Of a stretch of 64,000 nucleotides of DNA, positions 32,201 through 42,300 are shown one piece after another. The stretch is taken from the NCBI RefSeq assembly GCF_002549795.1, contig NZ_CP021435.1:2542001-2606000 (forward strand), given 5' to 3'. Every line of letters starts with the position of its first letter. The first letter of the stretch is position 1. Made by a program: the position numbers and the translations under genes. The notes under the pieces were generated by a model that worked only from the letters and a program-made list of their open reading frames with translations, made no database searches and was not told the DNA's origin. The DNA comes from Halomonas beimenensis. GTDB taxonomy: Bacteria > Pseudomonadota > Gammaproteobacteria > Pseudomonadales > Halomonadaceae.

Positions 32201-34089
32201 AGGTTCACCTCCACGCTGGTGTGATGCTCCAGGGTGAAGTCATGGATCCAGTAGGCCCGATCGGTGGCCTCGACCGGATAGGGCCGCTCGCCGAGCACCC
32301 TCAGGCCCAGGTTCTCCATCATCGGCAGCACGTCGGACAGCGGGATCGGGGCATCCGGATGGAACAGCTTGAGGTTGACGCCGCTGCCCTCCTCCTCGAT
32401 GAGGCGATACAGCGATAGCGCCAGCGGCGCGCCCTCGTCCAGCTCGCCGAGATGCTGCAGGTCGTAGACCGCGGTGCGGGCGCTGAAGTCGTCGCGGTAG
32501 CTGGCCGGGAAGGCGTCGCGGAACCGCCCCATCAGCAGGTTGGCCTGCTCCTCGCCGAAGCCCTCGATGGCGGCGTTGAGCAGGTCGTCGCGCCAGTTGC
32601 GGGCGAGCTTGACCAGCTTCTCCTCCAGGCGCCGGATGTCGTAGTCCACCGGCCGGTCCCCGTTGAAGCGCAGGATGAACTGGATGCGCGCCAGCACCGA
32701 CTCGGAGAGATAGGTATTGAAGTCGCCGAAGGTGGCGTCGAGCTCCTCGCACAGCAAGGCCTGGACGCGAAGCCGCAGCTCGGTGGAGAAGACGTCCCGG
32801 GGCACGAACACCAGGCAGGAGTAGAACTTGCCGAACCGGTCCTCGCGGATGAACAGCCGCACCCGGCGACGCTCGCGGATATCGAGGATGCCGAGCGCCG
32901 TCTGCGCGAGCTCGTCGATGTCGATCTGGAAGAGGTCGTCCCGCGGATAGACCTCGAGGATCTGCAGCAGCTGCTTGCCGTTGTGGGCCTTGGGGTTGAA
33001 GCCGGAGATGTCCATCACCGCCTGGAGCTTGCGGCGCAGGATGGGCACGTGACGCGGCGAGTCGTTGTAGACGGTGGCGGTGAACAGGCCCAGGAAGCGC
33101 CGCTCGCCGATCACGTTCCCCTCTGCGTCGTAGCGGTCGATGGAGATGTAGTCGGGATAGGTCGGCCGGTGGATCCTGGCATGATGGGCGCTCTTGGCGA
33201 AGGACAGCAGTTGGGGCACCAGCACGTAGTGGTCCCCCTCGACGCCCATGTCCGTACGGATCCGTTCCCGGTAGCGAGGCTCGTCCAGGCGGAAGACGCC
33301 GAGCTCGCTGCCTTGCACCTTGTCGAGGCGCTGGTGGCCGTCCACGTCGCGGACCTCGTACTCGTCATAGCCCAGGAAGGTGAAGTTGTCCTGGAGCAGC
33401 CAGTGGAGGAAGGCGATGGCCTCGCGGTGGTCGTCGGGGTCCACCTGATCGGGGCGGCAGGCTTCGATCTCCTCCACGGCCGCACGGGCCTTGTCGCACA
33501 TGGGCTCGAAGTCGGCCACCGCGGTGCGCACGTCGCGCAGCACCTCATGAAGGCTGGCTTCGATGTCCTCCAGCTCGGCCGGGTCGGAATGGCGATCCAC
33601 CTCGATGGCGATCAGCGACTCGCGCCGCTGCGGGGCCCCGCTCTCGCCGGGGGCGACGACCTTGCGCAGCCGGTGCTGCTGGTCGCGATCCACCGCCAGC
33701 ACGGCATTGTGGATGGCGTGGATCGTCATGCCGCGGTTGTTGAGCTCCACGCGCACGGAGTCCACCAGGAAGGGCATGTCCTCGTGCAGCACCGCGATGA
33801 AGGTGTGGGTGGACTGCCAGCCGTGTTCCTCGAAGTCGGGGTTGAAGACCCGGACCTTGGGCGCCTTGGGATCGAGCTGCTGGATGAAGTGCCACACCGA
33901 GAGGGTCGCCCCGTAGAGGTCGTCCAGGCGGCGCTCCGCGAGGTCTTCCAGGGGCACGGTGGCATAGAAATGGCGCGCGAAGCCATCGACCTGCTCGGCC
34001 TTGCCCTTGTCCAGGCGGCTTTGCAGCCGTTCCTTGAGCTGCTTGAGGAGATCCTGCCGGGTCTCCTCATGATGTGCGACGTGTAGCAT
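29245..34089 (-). CDS. gdhB: NAD-specific glutamate dehydrogenase, large (GDH-180) type
   Basis: The 1614-residue enzyme deaminates glutamate to 2-oxoglutarate with NAD+. Its length fits the 180-kDa class described from Streptomyces, Pseudomonas and Caulobacter. The N-terminal half (about 1-700) carries ACT-like regulatory segments, such as [19 protein letters not shown] near residue 102. The catalytic core includes [20 protein letters not shown] (about 817-836), [10 protein letters not shown] with the lysine (about 849-858) and the dinucleotide-binding region with [15 protein letters not shown] (about 983-997). No other gene overlaps it. The pathway role is glutamate catabolism, consistent with use of compatible solutes and amino acids. 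Confidence 0.95.
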   Translation of the reverse strand: [1614 protein letters not shown]

Positions 34090-34277
34090 CCATCACCTCG
34101 ACTGCCTGCGGCCACCGATCGCGGCCGGGATCACTTGACGTAGTAGACGGGCGCGTTTGTGCCCTTGCGCCAGGAGCTTACGCAATTCCTGCCGTCATCC
34201 CCAGCAACATGCCGGTTCACTCATGAGACATGTCGGTTACGCATCGCCCTTGACACGGCCGTCGAGGCGGCGGGGCT

Positions 34278-35384
34278 TCAGGTGCGTCTGCGCAGCAGCA
34301 CCCCGCATTCGCAGTGATGGGTCCAGGGGAACTGATCGAACAGCGCGAATCGCGCCACCTCATGGGTCCGGGTCAGCGTCTCCAGGTTATGCGCCAACGT
34401 CTCGGGATTGCATGAAATATAGACAATGCGCTCGTACTCGCTGAGCTGACGGCAGCTTTCGTCGTCGAGTCCGGCACGGGGCGGGTCCACCAGCACGGTG
34501 GAGAAATCGTAGTCGCCAAGGTCCAGCTCCGCGACCCGGCGCCCGCCCTTCTCGCCCCTCAGGGCCTGGGCGAACTCCTCGGCGGACATGCGCGCCACCT
34601 GGGCATTGGTGACGGCATTGGCCGCCAGGTTCTCCCGGGCGCTGGCCACGGAGGTGCGCGAGATCTCGGTGGCCAGGACCCGTCGGAAGTTCTCGGCCAG
34701 GGCGATGGTGAAGTTGCCGTTGCCGCAGTAGAGCTCGACCAGGTCGCGATCGCCGCTGCCGGCGGTGACCTCCCTGGCCCAGCCCAGCATGGATCGACAG
34801 ATCTCGGCGTTGGGCTGGGTGAAGCTGTTCTCCACCTGCTGGTAGACGAACTCCCGGCCATCGACGTCGAGGCGTTCCCAGACATGGTCCCGGGTCAAGA
34901 CCCGCCGCTGCTTGCGGGCACGGCCGATGATCATGATGTCCAGGGCCCTTTCCAGGGCGCGGGCCTCGGCTTCCCAGGCATCGTCCAGGGGACGGTGATA
35001 GATCAGGGTGACCAGGGCTTCCCCGGACAGGGTGGTGAGGAACTCCACCTGGAAGAGTCGATGGCGCAGCACGGGATTGTCGAGCAGGCGCTCGCGCAGC
35101 CGTGGCATCAGCTCGTTGATGCGCCGGCTGGCCACCGGGTAATCGTCCAGGCGCACCACCGTCTTCTGCCTGGGATCGTCGGGATCGACCTCGAACATGG
35201 CGTAATAGAGATCGTCGCCCTCGTGCCACAGGCGGAATTCGCAGCGCTGGCGATAGTGGCTCGCCGGGGAGGGGAAGACCTCCAGCGGCGGCGGCGCGAA
35301 GCGCGCGAAGTCGGCGGTCAGGCGGTCGCGCTTGGCCGCGAGCTGTTCGTCATAGCGGTCGGGATCGACAACGGGGATGGCCAC
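34278..35384 (-). CDS. trmA: tRNA (uracil-5-)-methyltransferase TrmA
   Basis: TrmA makes m5U54 in the T-loop of tRNAs. The 368-residue protein has YRQRCEFRLWH near residue 44, QPNAEICRSM and the AdoMet motif LVELYCGNGNFTIALAENF (about 215-233), DPPRAGLD (about 301-308) and the nucleophilic cysteine in YISCNPETLAHN (about 326-337). Length matches E. coli TrmA (366). It is followed 58 bp upstream on the same strand by murI, with which it may share a transcript. Confidence 0.95.
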   Translation of the reverse strand: MAIPVVDPDRYDEQLAAKRDRLTADFARFAPPPLEVFPSPASHYRQRCEFRLWHEGDDLYYAMFEVDPDDPRQKTVVRLDDYPVASRRINELMPRLRERLLDNPVLRHRLFQVEFLTTLSGEALVTLIYHRPLDDAWEAEARALERALDIMIIGRARKQRRVLTRDHVWERLDVDGREFVYQQVENSFTQPNAEICRSMLGWAREVTAGSGDRDLVELYCGNGNFTIALAENFRRVLATEISRTSVASARENLAANAVTNAQVARMSAEEFAQALRGEKGGRRVAELDLGDYDFSTVLVDPPRAGLDDESCRQLSEYERIVYISCNPETLAHNLETLTRTHEVARFALFDQFPWTHHCECGVLLRRRT

Positions 35385-35442
35385 GGCGGCTCCTGGTTCT
35401 TGATCGGTCGAAGAGAAGGGAAACGAGAGACAGCGGTAGGGC

Positions 35443-36219
35443 TCAGGCCAGCGTCAGCCGGCGGGTGTCGGCGAAGCCGAAGCCGGCCAGGCCTCGGGCC
35501 AGCGCCTGGGTGGGGGCCGTCACCCAGCCGAGCTCGCGGGCCGGACGACGCTGCGGCGAGGCGATGACCTGGCCGGCGCGCCGGGCGATGGCATCGCCGG
35601 AATCGACCCAGCGCACCGGATGGGGCACCGCCTCGGCCAGCTGATCCCGCAGCAGCGGGAAGTGGGTGCAGCCCAGCACCAGGGTGTCCAGATCCGGCAG
35701 CTCCACCAGGGGCGCCAGCACCCGGCGCAGGACCTCGGGATCCGGCGCCTCGCCGGCCACCAGTCGCTCCGCCTGGCCCACCAGGGGATCGGCGGCGATG
35801 CGGGTCACCCGGCAGTCGCCGGCGAAGTCGCGGATCAGCCGCACCGTGTAGGGCCGGAGCACGGTGGCGCTGGTGGCGAGCAGGCCGATGTGCCGGGTCT
35901 CGCTCGCACCGGCGGCGGGCTTGATCGCCGGCACCGTGCCGATCACCGGCACCGCCAGGCGCTCGCGCAGCGGCTCGAGCGCCAGGGTGCTGGCGGTATT
36001 GCAGGCGACCACCAGGCCGCTGCAGCCGCTGGCGGTCACTGCGGCTTCACAGACCGCGAGGATGCGAGCCACCAGCCAGTCGTCCTCGCGCACCCCGTAG
36101 GGCAGCATGGCGTTGTCACAGGCATAGGCCAGGGCGACGTCCGGGAGGCGCCGGCGCAGTGCCGACACCACCGAAAGCCCCCCGACGCCGGAGTCGAAGA
36201 CCAGTACCGGTCCCGCCAT
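35443..36219 (-). CDS. murI: Glutamate racemase MurI
   Basis: MurI supplies D-glutamate for peptidoglycan. The 258-residue protein has FDSGVGGLSV (about 8-17), the first catalytic cysteine in VVACNTAST (about 66-74) and the second in VLGCTHFPLL (about 177-186). GGAGG with suitable spacing selects the ATG at 36219; an ATG at 36237 would add six residues. The order murI-trmA on the minus strand suggests an operon. Confidence 0.94.
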   Translation of the reverse strand: MAGPVLVFDSGVGGLSVVSALRRRLPDVALAYACDNAMLPYGVREDDWLVARILAVCEAAVTASGCSGLVVACNTASTLALEPLRERLAVPVIGTVPAIKPAAGASETRHIGLLATSATVLRPYTVRLIRDFAGDCRVTRIAADPLVGQAERLVAGEAPDPEVLRRVLAPLVELPDLDTLVLGCTHFPLLRDQLAEAVPHPVRWVDSGDAIARRAGQVIASPQRRPARELGWVTAPTQALARGLAGFGFADTRRLTLA

Positions 36220-36403
36220 CAGGGCGCCTCCATGCACACGGCCCCCGGGCCAGGGGGCCCGGGGGGCTGGAGGAACCGTCGTGGGGCGAAGTCCGGCATT
36301 GCGCGCCTCCCGTCAAAGGATGCCGCGCATTCTACCTCAGTGGGCCGGGGACTCGAAGCCGCCGACGCCCCCTTGGGCGGTCGGCGCTGCGGCCCAACGG
36401 GAA

Positions 36404-36955
36404 TCAGGTCACGGGCTCGGGTGCGTCGCGGAGTTCGGCGTAGAGCTCCGGGTAGGCCTCCTGCAGTCGCTCGAGCTCGGCGGCGGCACCGTCCGGCAGG
36501 GCATCCGCGAGCCGTTCCAGGTCGTCGTCATCGAAGTGCTGCCGGATCAGGGGGAAGAGCAGCTCGCGCTCGTCGCGCAGGTAGGCCCGGTGGGCGTCCA
36601 GGTAGGCCTTGAGGTCGTCGGCGAAGCGATCCATGGGAATGACGGCGTCCATGAGGATCATGTCCAGGTCGCCGGAGAGCCGCTTGAGCTGGGCCTTGAG
36701 GGCACGGTAGTCCTTGGCGAGCTGCTCGGTGACCTTGATGGACTCCGGGGCCCGCTCGCGCAACCGCTCGGCACAGACCTCCTCCAGCGGCAGGGTGAAG
36801 CCTTCCATGTAGTCGAGGATGTAGTCCACGACTTCCCGCACCAGCTGGAAATTCGGGCGTTCGCCGCCCGCCAGGGTCTTCTGCTTGAGCTGCAGAACGT
36901 GCAACATGCGGGCCATATTGGCATGATCCTGGCGCAGTTGGTTCAGCATGGGCAT
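36404..36955 (-). CDS. Hemerythrin-domain protein
   Basis: The 183-residue helical protein fits the hemerythrin HHE cation-binding family: QLRQDHANMARMLHVLQ (about 5-21), then EVVDYILDYMEGF, a central ELLFPLIRQHF (about 138-148) and an acidic C-terminus. It resembles the Pseudomonas/Halomonas cytosolic hemerythrins of unknown role in oxygen, NO or iron sensing. The ATG at 36955 is chosen because GGAGG lies 8 nt upstream; the earlier ATG at 36982 has no such site. It stands alone between murI and rarA. Confidence 0.85.
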   Translation of the reverse strand: MPMLNQLRQDHANMARMLHVLQLKQKTLAGGERPNFQLVREVVDYILDYMEGFTLPLEEVCAERLRERAPESIKVTEQLAKDYRALKAQLKRLSGDLDMILMDAVIPMDRFADDLKAYLDAHRAYLRDERELLFPLIRQHFDDDDLERLADALPDGAAAELERLQEAYPELYAELRDAPEPVT

Positions 36956-37148
36956 TGCGGAAGCCTCCTCAGTATCGATCATGGACGGAAGGCACCTTAG
37001 GTTCGACTCGCCTCCGCCTTGGTGGTTCCTGGCCTGAGGGCGGACCGTGGCCGGCACACCCCTCCCTGCGGGACCTTTATCCGGCGCCGTGGTCGAAAGA
37101 CCGGCGTCGACGTATCCACTCTAGCAGCCGTCAGCGAAGGAGTCAGAA

Positions 37149-38492
37149 ATGGACCTGTTCCAGCAGGCCACGACCGAGGACAGCGCCCCCCTGGCCTGGC
37201 GCATGCGGCCGCGCCGCCTGGCCGACTACGTCGGCCAGCAGGCCCTGGTCGGGCCGGGCAAGCCGTTGCGCCGCATGGTGGAGACCGGCGTGGTGCGCTC
37301 GATGATCCTGTGGGGGCCGCCGGGTAGCGGCAAGACCACCCTGGCGGAGATCCTCGCCGAGGAGTCCGGCGCTCACCTGGAGCGACTCTCGGCGGTGATG
37401 GCCGGAGTCAAGGACATTCGCGAGGCGGTGGACCGGGCGCGCGCCGCCCAGGGCCAGGGCCGGGGCACCCTGCTGTTTCTCGACGAGATCCATCGCCTCA
37501 ACAAGAGCCAGCAGGATGCCCTCTTGCCCCATGTGGAATCCGGCCTGCTGACGCTGATCGGCGCGACCACCGAGAACCCGTCCTTCGAAGTCAACTCGGC
37601 GCTGTTGTCCCGGGCCCGGGTGCATGTCCTCAAGGCCCTCGACGAGACGGAGCTGGTGGCCGTGCTGCGCCAGGCGCTGGGCGATGACGAGCGGGGCCTG
37701 GGCAGGCGCCGCATCGCCGTGGACGACGAGATCCTCGCCCTGCTGGCCCGGGCCGCCGCCGGGGACGCGCGCCGGGCGCTGGGTCTGCTGGAGACCGCCT
37801 GCGACTTCGCGGTCCCCGAGGGGGACGGCGAGCGCCTGCCCCGGGAAGCCCTCGAGGACGTCATCGGCCACCAGGCCAGCGCCTTCGACAAGCAGGGCGA
37901 CCACTACTACGACCTGCTCTCGGCGATCCACAAGTCGGTGCGGTCCTCACGGCCGGACGCCGCCCTGCTCTACATCGCCCGCTTCGTCCAGGGCGGCGGC
38001 GACCCGCTGGACGTCGTCCGCCGCCTGGCCGCCGTCGCCTCCGAGGACGTGGGCAACGCCGACCCGCGGGCCCTGCCGCTGACCATGGCGGCCTGGGACG
38101 CCTACCTTCGCCTGGGCGATTACGAGGGCCAGCGTGCCATCGCCCACGCCGCCATCCACCTGGCCGTGGCCCCCAAGAGCAATGCCATCGACCAGGCCTG
38201 GAAGCGCGCCAAGGCCTTCGCCGCCGCCTCGCCCCGGCTCGAGGTGCCCACCTACCTGCGCAATGCCCCGACCAAGCTGATGGAATCGCTGGGCCATGGC
38301 GAGGGCTATCGCTACGCCCACCACGAGCCCCACGGCTATCCGGCGGGCAGCGCCCACGACTGCTGGCCCGAGGACCTGCCCCGGGAGCGCTTCTTCGGGC
38401 CCACCGAGCATGGCCAGGAACAGCGCTTCAAGCAGATGCAGGAGTGGCGGGCCGGGCTCGATGCCGAGGCGGATGGCGGCGGCAAGCCGTAA
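37149..38492 (+). CDS. rarA: Replication-associated recombination protein RarA (MgsA)
   Basis: RarA is an AAA+ ATPase related to clamp-loader proteins, acting at stalled replication forks. The 447-residue protein shows Walker [10 protein letters not shown] (about 58-66), Walker [21 protein letters not shown] (about 112-131), sensor [19 protein letters not shown] (about 140-158), and the C-terminal tetramerisation region with [18 protein letters not shown] sequence and [20 protein letters not shown] precedes the ATG. The stop codon abuts a 7-bp tandem repeat array; lolA converges from the other side. Confidence 0.95.
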   Translation: MDLFQQATTEDSAPLAWRMRPRRLADYVGQQALVGPGKPLRRMVETGVVRSMILWGPPGSGKTTLAEILAEESGAHLERLSAVMAGVKDIREAVDRARAAQGQGRGTLLFLDEIHRLNKSQQDALLPHVESGLLTLIGATTENPSFEVNSALLSRARVHVLKALDETELVAVLRQALGDDERGLGRRRIAVDDEILALLARAAAGDARRALGLLETACDFAVPEGDGERLPREALEDVIGHQASAFDKQGDHYYDLLSAIHKSVRSSRPDAALLYIARFVQGGGDPLDVVRRLAAVASEDVGNADPRALPLTMAAWDAYLRLGDYEGQRAIAHAAIHLAVAPKSNAIDQAWKRAKAFAAASPRLEVPTYLRNAPTKLMESLGHGEGYRYAHHEPHGYPAGSAHDCWPEDLPRERFFGPTEHGQEQRFKQMQEWRAGLDAEADGGGKP

Positions 38493-38535
38493 GCTGGAAG
38501 CTGGAAGCTGGAAGCTGGAAGCTGGAAGCTGGAAG
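38491..38535 (+). repeat. 7-bp tandem repeat after the rarA stop
   Basis: Six head-to-tail copies of AAGCTGG plus AAG start within the rarA stop codon. An inverted copy, CTTCCAGCTTCC, follows at 38572-38583 after a GAACCCC...GGGGGTTTC hairpin (38543-38572), so the array can fold back on it. Confidence 0.92.
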
Positions 38536-38542
38536 ACAGCAT

Positions 38543-38627
38543 GAACCCCGACATCATGGGTCAGGGGGTTTCTTCCAGCTTCCAGGCGCGAAGCGCCGCT
38601 CTTCCCGCTTCAAGCTTGACCCGGCGA
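38543..38627 (+). terminator. Gene-end hairpins between rarA and lolA
   Basis: The stretch has GAACCCC pairing with GGGGTTTC across about 15 nt, the inverted repeat CTTCCAGCTTCC, a GGCGCGAAGCGCC hairpin and an 8-bp hairpin GACCCGGC/GCCGGGTC. It lies between convergent genes and probably terminates both; no long T run is present. Confidence 0.5.
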
Positions 38628-38634
38628 AGCCGGG

Positions 38635-39267
38635 TCAGCGCCCTTCGCGGATCACGTCCGTGCCCGGCGGCAGGTCGACCCGGAAGCGGGCGTCCTCGAC
38701 CGGGACGTTCTGCTCGACACCCTCGAAGGCGATGGCGGTGCGCTGGCCGGTGCTGTCGGTCATCTGCAGGAACCCCAGGCGCTCGCCGTAGAAGGTCATC
38801 TTGAGCTCCTCGAACAGGGTGTCCGGGTCCTTGGGCAGCAGGGTGAAGGTCTCCGCGGTGCCCTGCTGGCTGCGCGACACCTCGTAGCTCGCGGTGAGCT
38901 CGTCCGCGCTGCCGGACAACAGCAGGGCCGGGGTGTGGGTGACGCGCTCGTCCAGGGCCTGGACGGTGGCCTGCTGGAGATCCGGATCGTAGAGGGTCAC
39001 CTCCGCGCCGTCGGACACCACCAGCTGCTCATAGGGGGCCTCCACCTCCCAGCGGAAGCGTCCCGGCCTCGACAGCCACATGCGCCCACTGGCTTCCTGC
39101 AGTCGCTGGCCGCCGCTGTCGAGGATCTGCTGGTCGAAGTCGGCCACATAGGTCCTGACCGGCTCGAGCATGCGGGTCAGGCGCTCGGCGCCTTCCTGGG
39201 CCAGCGCGGGCAGCGGTGCCAGGGCCAGCATCGCCAGGGCGGCGAGGGGCTTGGTGATCTTGCTCAT
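38635..39267 (-). CDS. lolA: Outer-membrane lipoprotein carrier protein LolA
   Basis: LolA ferries lipoproteins across the periplasm from LolCDE to LolB. The 210-residue precursor has a signal peptide (about 1-23, cleaving after PALA), then RMLEPVRTYVADFDQQILDS (about 32-51), GRMWLSRPGRFRWEVEAPYEQLVVSDG (about 61-87, the conserved region with the Arg of the hydrophobic cavity) and DPDTLFEELKMTFYG. It lies 108 bp downstream of ftsK on the same strand, the usual gammaproteobacterial order (ftsK-lolA-rarA). Confidence 0.95.
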   Translation of the reverse strand: MSKITKPLAALAMLALAPLPALAQEGAERLTRMLEPVRTYVADFDQQILDSGGQRLQEASGRMWLSRPGRFRWEVEAPYEQLVVSDGAEVTLYDPDLQQATVQALDERVTHTPALLLSGSADELTASYEVSRSQQGTAETFTLLPKDPDTLFEELKMTFYGERLGFLQMTDSTGQRTAIAFEGVEQNVPVEDARFRVDLPPGTDVIREGR

Positions 39268-39316
39268 CGACTATCTCCTTGAGGCGCGTTGGGCGTCCTG
39301 CCTGGTGGGACCCCGG

Positions 39317-39346
39317 TCGCGGCGGCGGGTTGCTTCGCCGCCGCGA
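39317..39346 (-). other. Stable hairpin in the ftsK-lolA gap
   Basis: An 11-bp perfect stem (TCGCGGCGGCG/CGCCGCCGCGA) with an 8-nt loop lies in the 108-bp gap between ftsK and lolA. With no T run after it, it may be a processing or partial-attenuation structure rather than a terminator. Confidence 0.55.
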
Positions 39347-39375
39347 CATGCATGGTGATTGCACGATCGGCGATG

Positions 39376-42300
39376 TCAGTCGCCCGCCGGCGGCGGGGCC
39401 AGGACCTCGCGGGCCCCGTTGGTGCCCATGGTCGAGACCACGCCGGCCATCTCCATGGCCTCGACCAGCCGCGCGGCCCGGTTGTAGCCGATCTTGAAGC
39501 GGCGCTGCACCGCGGAGATGGAGGCCCGGCGGCTCTCGGTGACGAAGGCCACGGCCTCGTCGTAGAGGGCATCCTGCTCCGGGTCGTCGTCGCCGCCGCT
39601 CCCGCCCTCGGCCTCGAGGCCGGCCAGGGCGTCGGCGGAGACGCCGCCGGAGAGGATCTCGTCGATGTATTCCGGCTCCCCGCGGCGCTTCCAGTCCTCC
39701 ACCACCCGATGCACCTCGTCGTCGTCGACGAAGGCCCCGTGGACCCGGGTGGGCATGCCGGACCCCGCCGGCAGGTAGAGCATGTCGCCGTGGCCGAGCA
39801 GGTTCTCGGCGCCGCCCTGGTCGAGGATGGTCCGCGAATCGACCCGGGAGGACACCTGGAAGGCCATGCGGGTGGGGATGTTGGCCTTGATCAGGCCGGT
39901 CACGACGTCCACCGAGGGCCGCTGGGTCGCCAGGATCAGGTGGATGCCCGCGGCCCGCGCCTTCTGGGCCAGGCGCGCGATCAGCTCCTCGACCTTCTTG
40001 CCGACGATCATGAACATGTCGGCGAACTCGTCGATCACCACCACGATGTAGGGCAGCTTCTCCAGCACCGGCGGCGCCTGGTGCATCTCCCAGGGCTGGG
40101 GTTCCCAGAGGGGATCGGCAACCTGGGCCCCGGCCTGCTCGGCCTCGTCGAGCTTGGCATTGAAGCCGGCGATGTTGCGCACCCCCATGGCGGCCATCAG
40201 CTTGTAGCGGCGCTCCATCTCGGCCACGCACCAGCGAAGGGCGTTGGCGGCCTCCTTCATGTCGGTGACCACCGGCGCCAGCAGGTGGGGAATGCCGTCA
40301 TAGACCGACAGCTCGAGCATCTTGGGGTCCACCATGATCATGCGGACCTCCTCGGGGGTGGCCTTGAGCAGCATCGAAATCAACATGGCGTTGACCCCCA
40401 CCGACTTGCCCGAGCCGGTGGTACCTGCCACCAGCAGGTGGGGCATCTTGCCCAGGTTGGCCACCACCGGCCCGCCGCCGATGTCCTGCCCCAGCGCCAG
40501 GGTCAACGCCGACGCCTCGTGCTGGTAGCGGTCGGAGTCGATCACCTCGCGCAGGCGGATCATGGCCCGCTGGGGATTGGGAATCTCGATCCCCACCGTG
40601 GGGCGACCGGGGATGACCTCCACCACCCGCACGCTCTTGACCATCAGCGAGCGGGCCAGGTCCTTGGCCAGGTTGCTGATCTTGGACACCTTCACCCCGG
40701 CGGCCGGCTTGATCTCGAAGCGGGTGATCACCGGCCCCGGCCAGGTGTCGACCACCTCGGCCTTGACGCCGTACTCCCGGAGCCGGGTCTCGAGCAACTC
40801 GGCCATCTCGGCGAGCTGGGCATCGGAGTAGTTGGGCTGGTGAGCCTTGGGCGGCGTGAGCAGGCGCAGGCTGGGCAGCGCGCCCTCGGGCTCGTCGAGA
40901 TCCTCGAAGACCGGGCGCTGGTTCTGCAGGTGTTCCACGGTCCACAGGGTGGGGCCGTCATCGTCCGCCGCGGCCTCCCGGGCCTGGTCGGCGGTGGCTC
41001 GACGTCCCTCGGCCGCGTCTGCCGCCTCGACGCCCGGGGGCGTCCGCCCGGCATCGGGCGCCGTGGCAGGCCGGGGGGGCGCCGGCGCGTCGTCCTCCTC
41101 GTCCTCGGGCAGCACCGGGTCGGGGATCACCTCGGGAACGCGACGCTCCCCGGTCTCGACCTGCGCACCGTGCCGCCCCGCTTCCACGGCGACCGATGCC
41201 CGCTCGGGGACGATGTCGGCCCCGGGCATCCCGGCCGACGCCGGCGCCTCGGCATCGGATCCGGAGGGCGCGGTGATCGCGGACGCCTCACGGCCGGCAT
41301 CGGCCGGGCCGCGATCGGCGGTGTCACCCTCCTCGCCCGCCGACGCCCTCGGCGGCAGCTCGTCCTGCTCCCGGTCGTCGACGGCTGGGGCCGCAGGCGT
41401 CGCGCCGGACTCGCCCGCCTCGGGGCGCCCGGCAGGCTCGGACATCCCGCCGGGAGGCGCGGGGGACTCGCCCGGCGCGGAGAACGCCTCGGGCCGAGGC
41501 GGTGGCGATGCCGGCTCGGGCTCCTCCGTCGCCCGCAGGGGCATGATTGGCGCCTCGGGCTCGGCCCGGCGAGACGGCGACTCGCCGGACGCCGCCAGGG
41601 AAAGCCGCGGCTCCCGGGCGGCGTAGGCCGCCTCGGGCCGCTTGGCCGAGGGCGTATGCTCGGGCACGTCCCAGGGGATCTCGGTGTCGCCGTCGTCGCC
41701 GAAGCCGGGCTCGCGACGCCCCGCCTCGGCGGCCGGCTCGAGGGCCTTCGACCGCCGTCCCGGCCGCCAGCGACGCCACCAGGCGGGGCGCGGCGTGTCC
41801 GCGGCGGCGGAAGGCTCGGCGGGGACCTCGGGCGTGCCCGCCCGCGGCGCCGGCCGCTCGCCGTCATCGGCCTCGGCGTCCCGGGAACGCCTCAGGGCGA
41901 AGCGATCCGCGACCCAACGCCCGGCCGCCAGGGCCCGATGCCCGATCTCGTCCATGATGGTCAGCCAGGACCAGCCGGTGAACAGCGGCACCCCGCACAG
42001 CATGGCGGCCAACGCCAGCAGCGAGGTCCCACCGGCCCCCACCAGGGGCAACAGCGCCCCGACCAGGCCTTCGCCCAGGATGCCGCCGGCGGCATAGGGC
42101 AGGCTGCTGGCGGGATGGTAGAAATGCAGCGCCCCCAGGGTGGTGGTCCCCAACAGCAGCAGCACCAGGCCGCCACAGCGCACGGCGAGTGCCGTGGCAT
42201 CCCACACCAGCCGCACCTGTCGGGCGCGGATCAACCACCAGGCAGCGAAGCCGAGCATCCCGGGCCACCAGAGGGCGCTGACCCCGAACAGCGAGTACAG

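Noticed and set aside
29362..32418. Open frame of 1018 codons opposite the glutamate dehydrogenase gene
   Set aside because: Length is due to GC-rich codon bias on the other strand; composition (His, Gln, Gly, Asp repeats) and absence of motifs mark it as non-coding.
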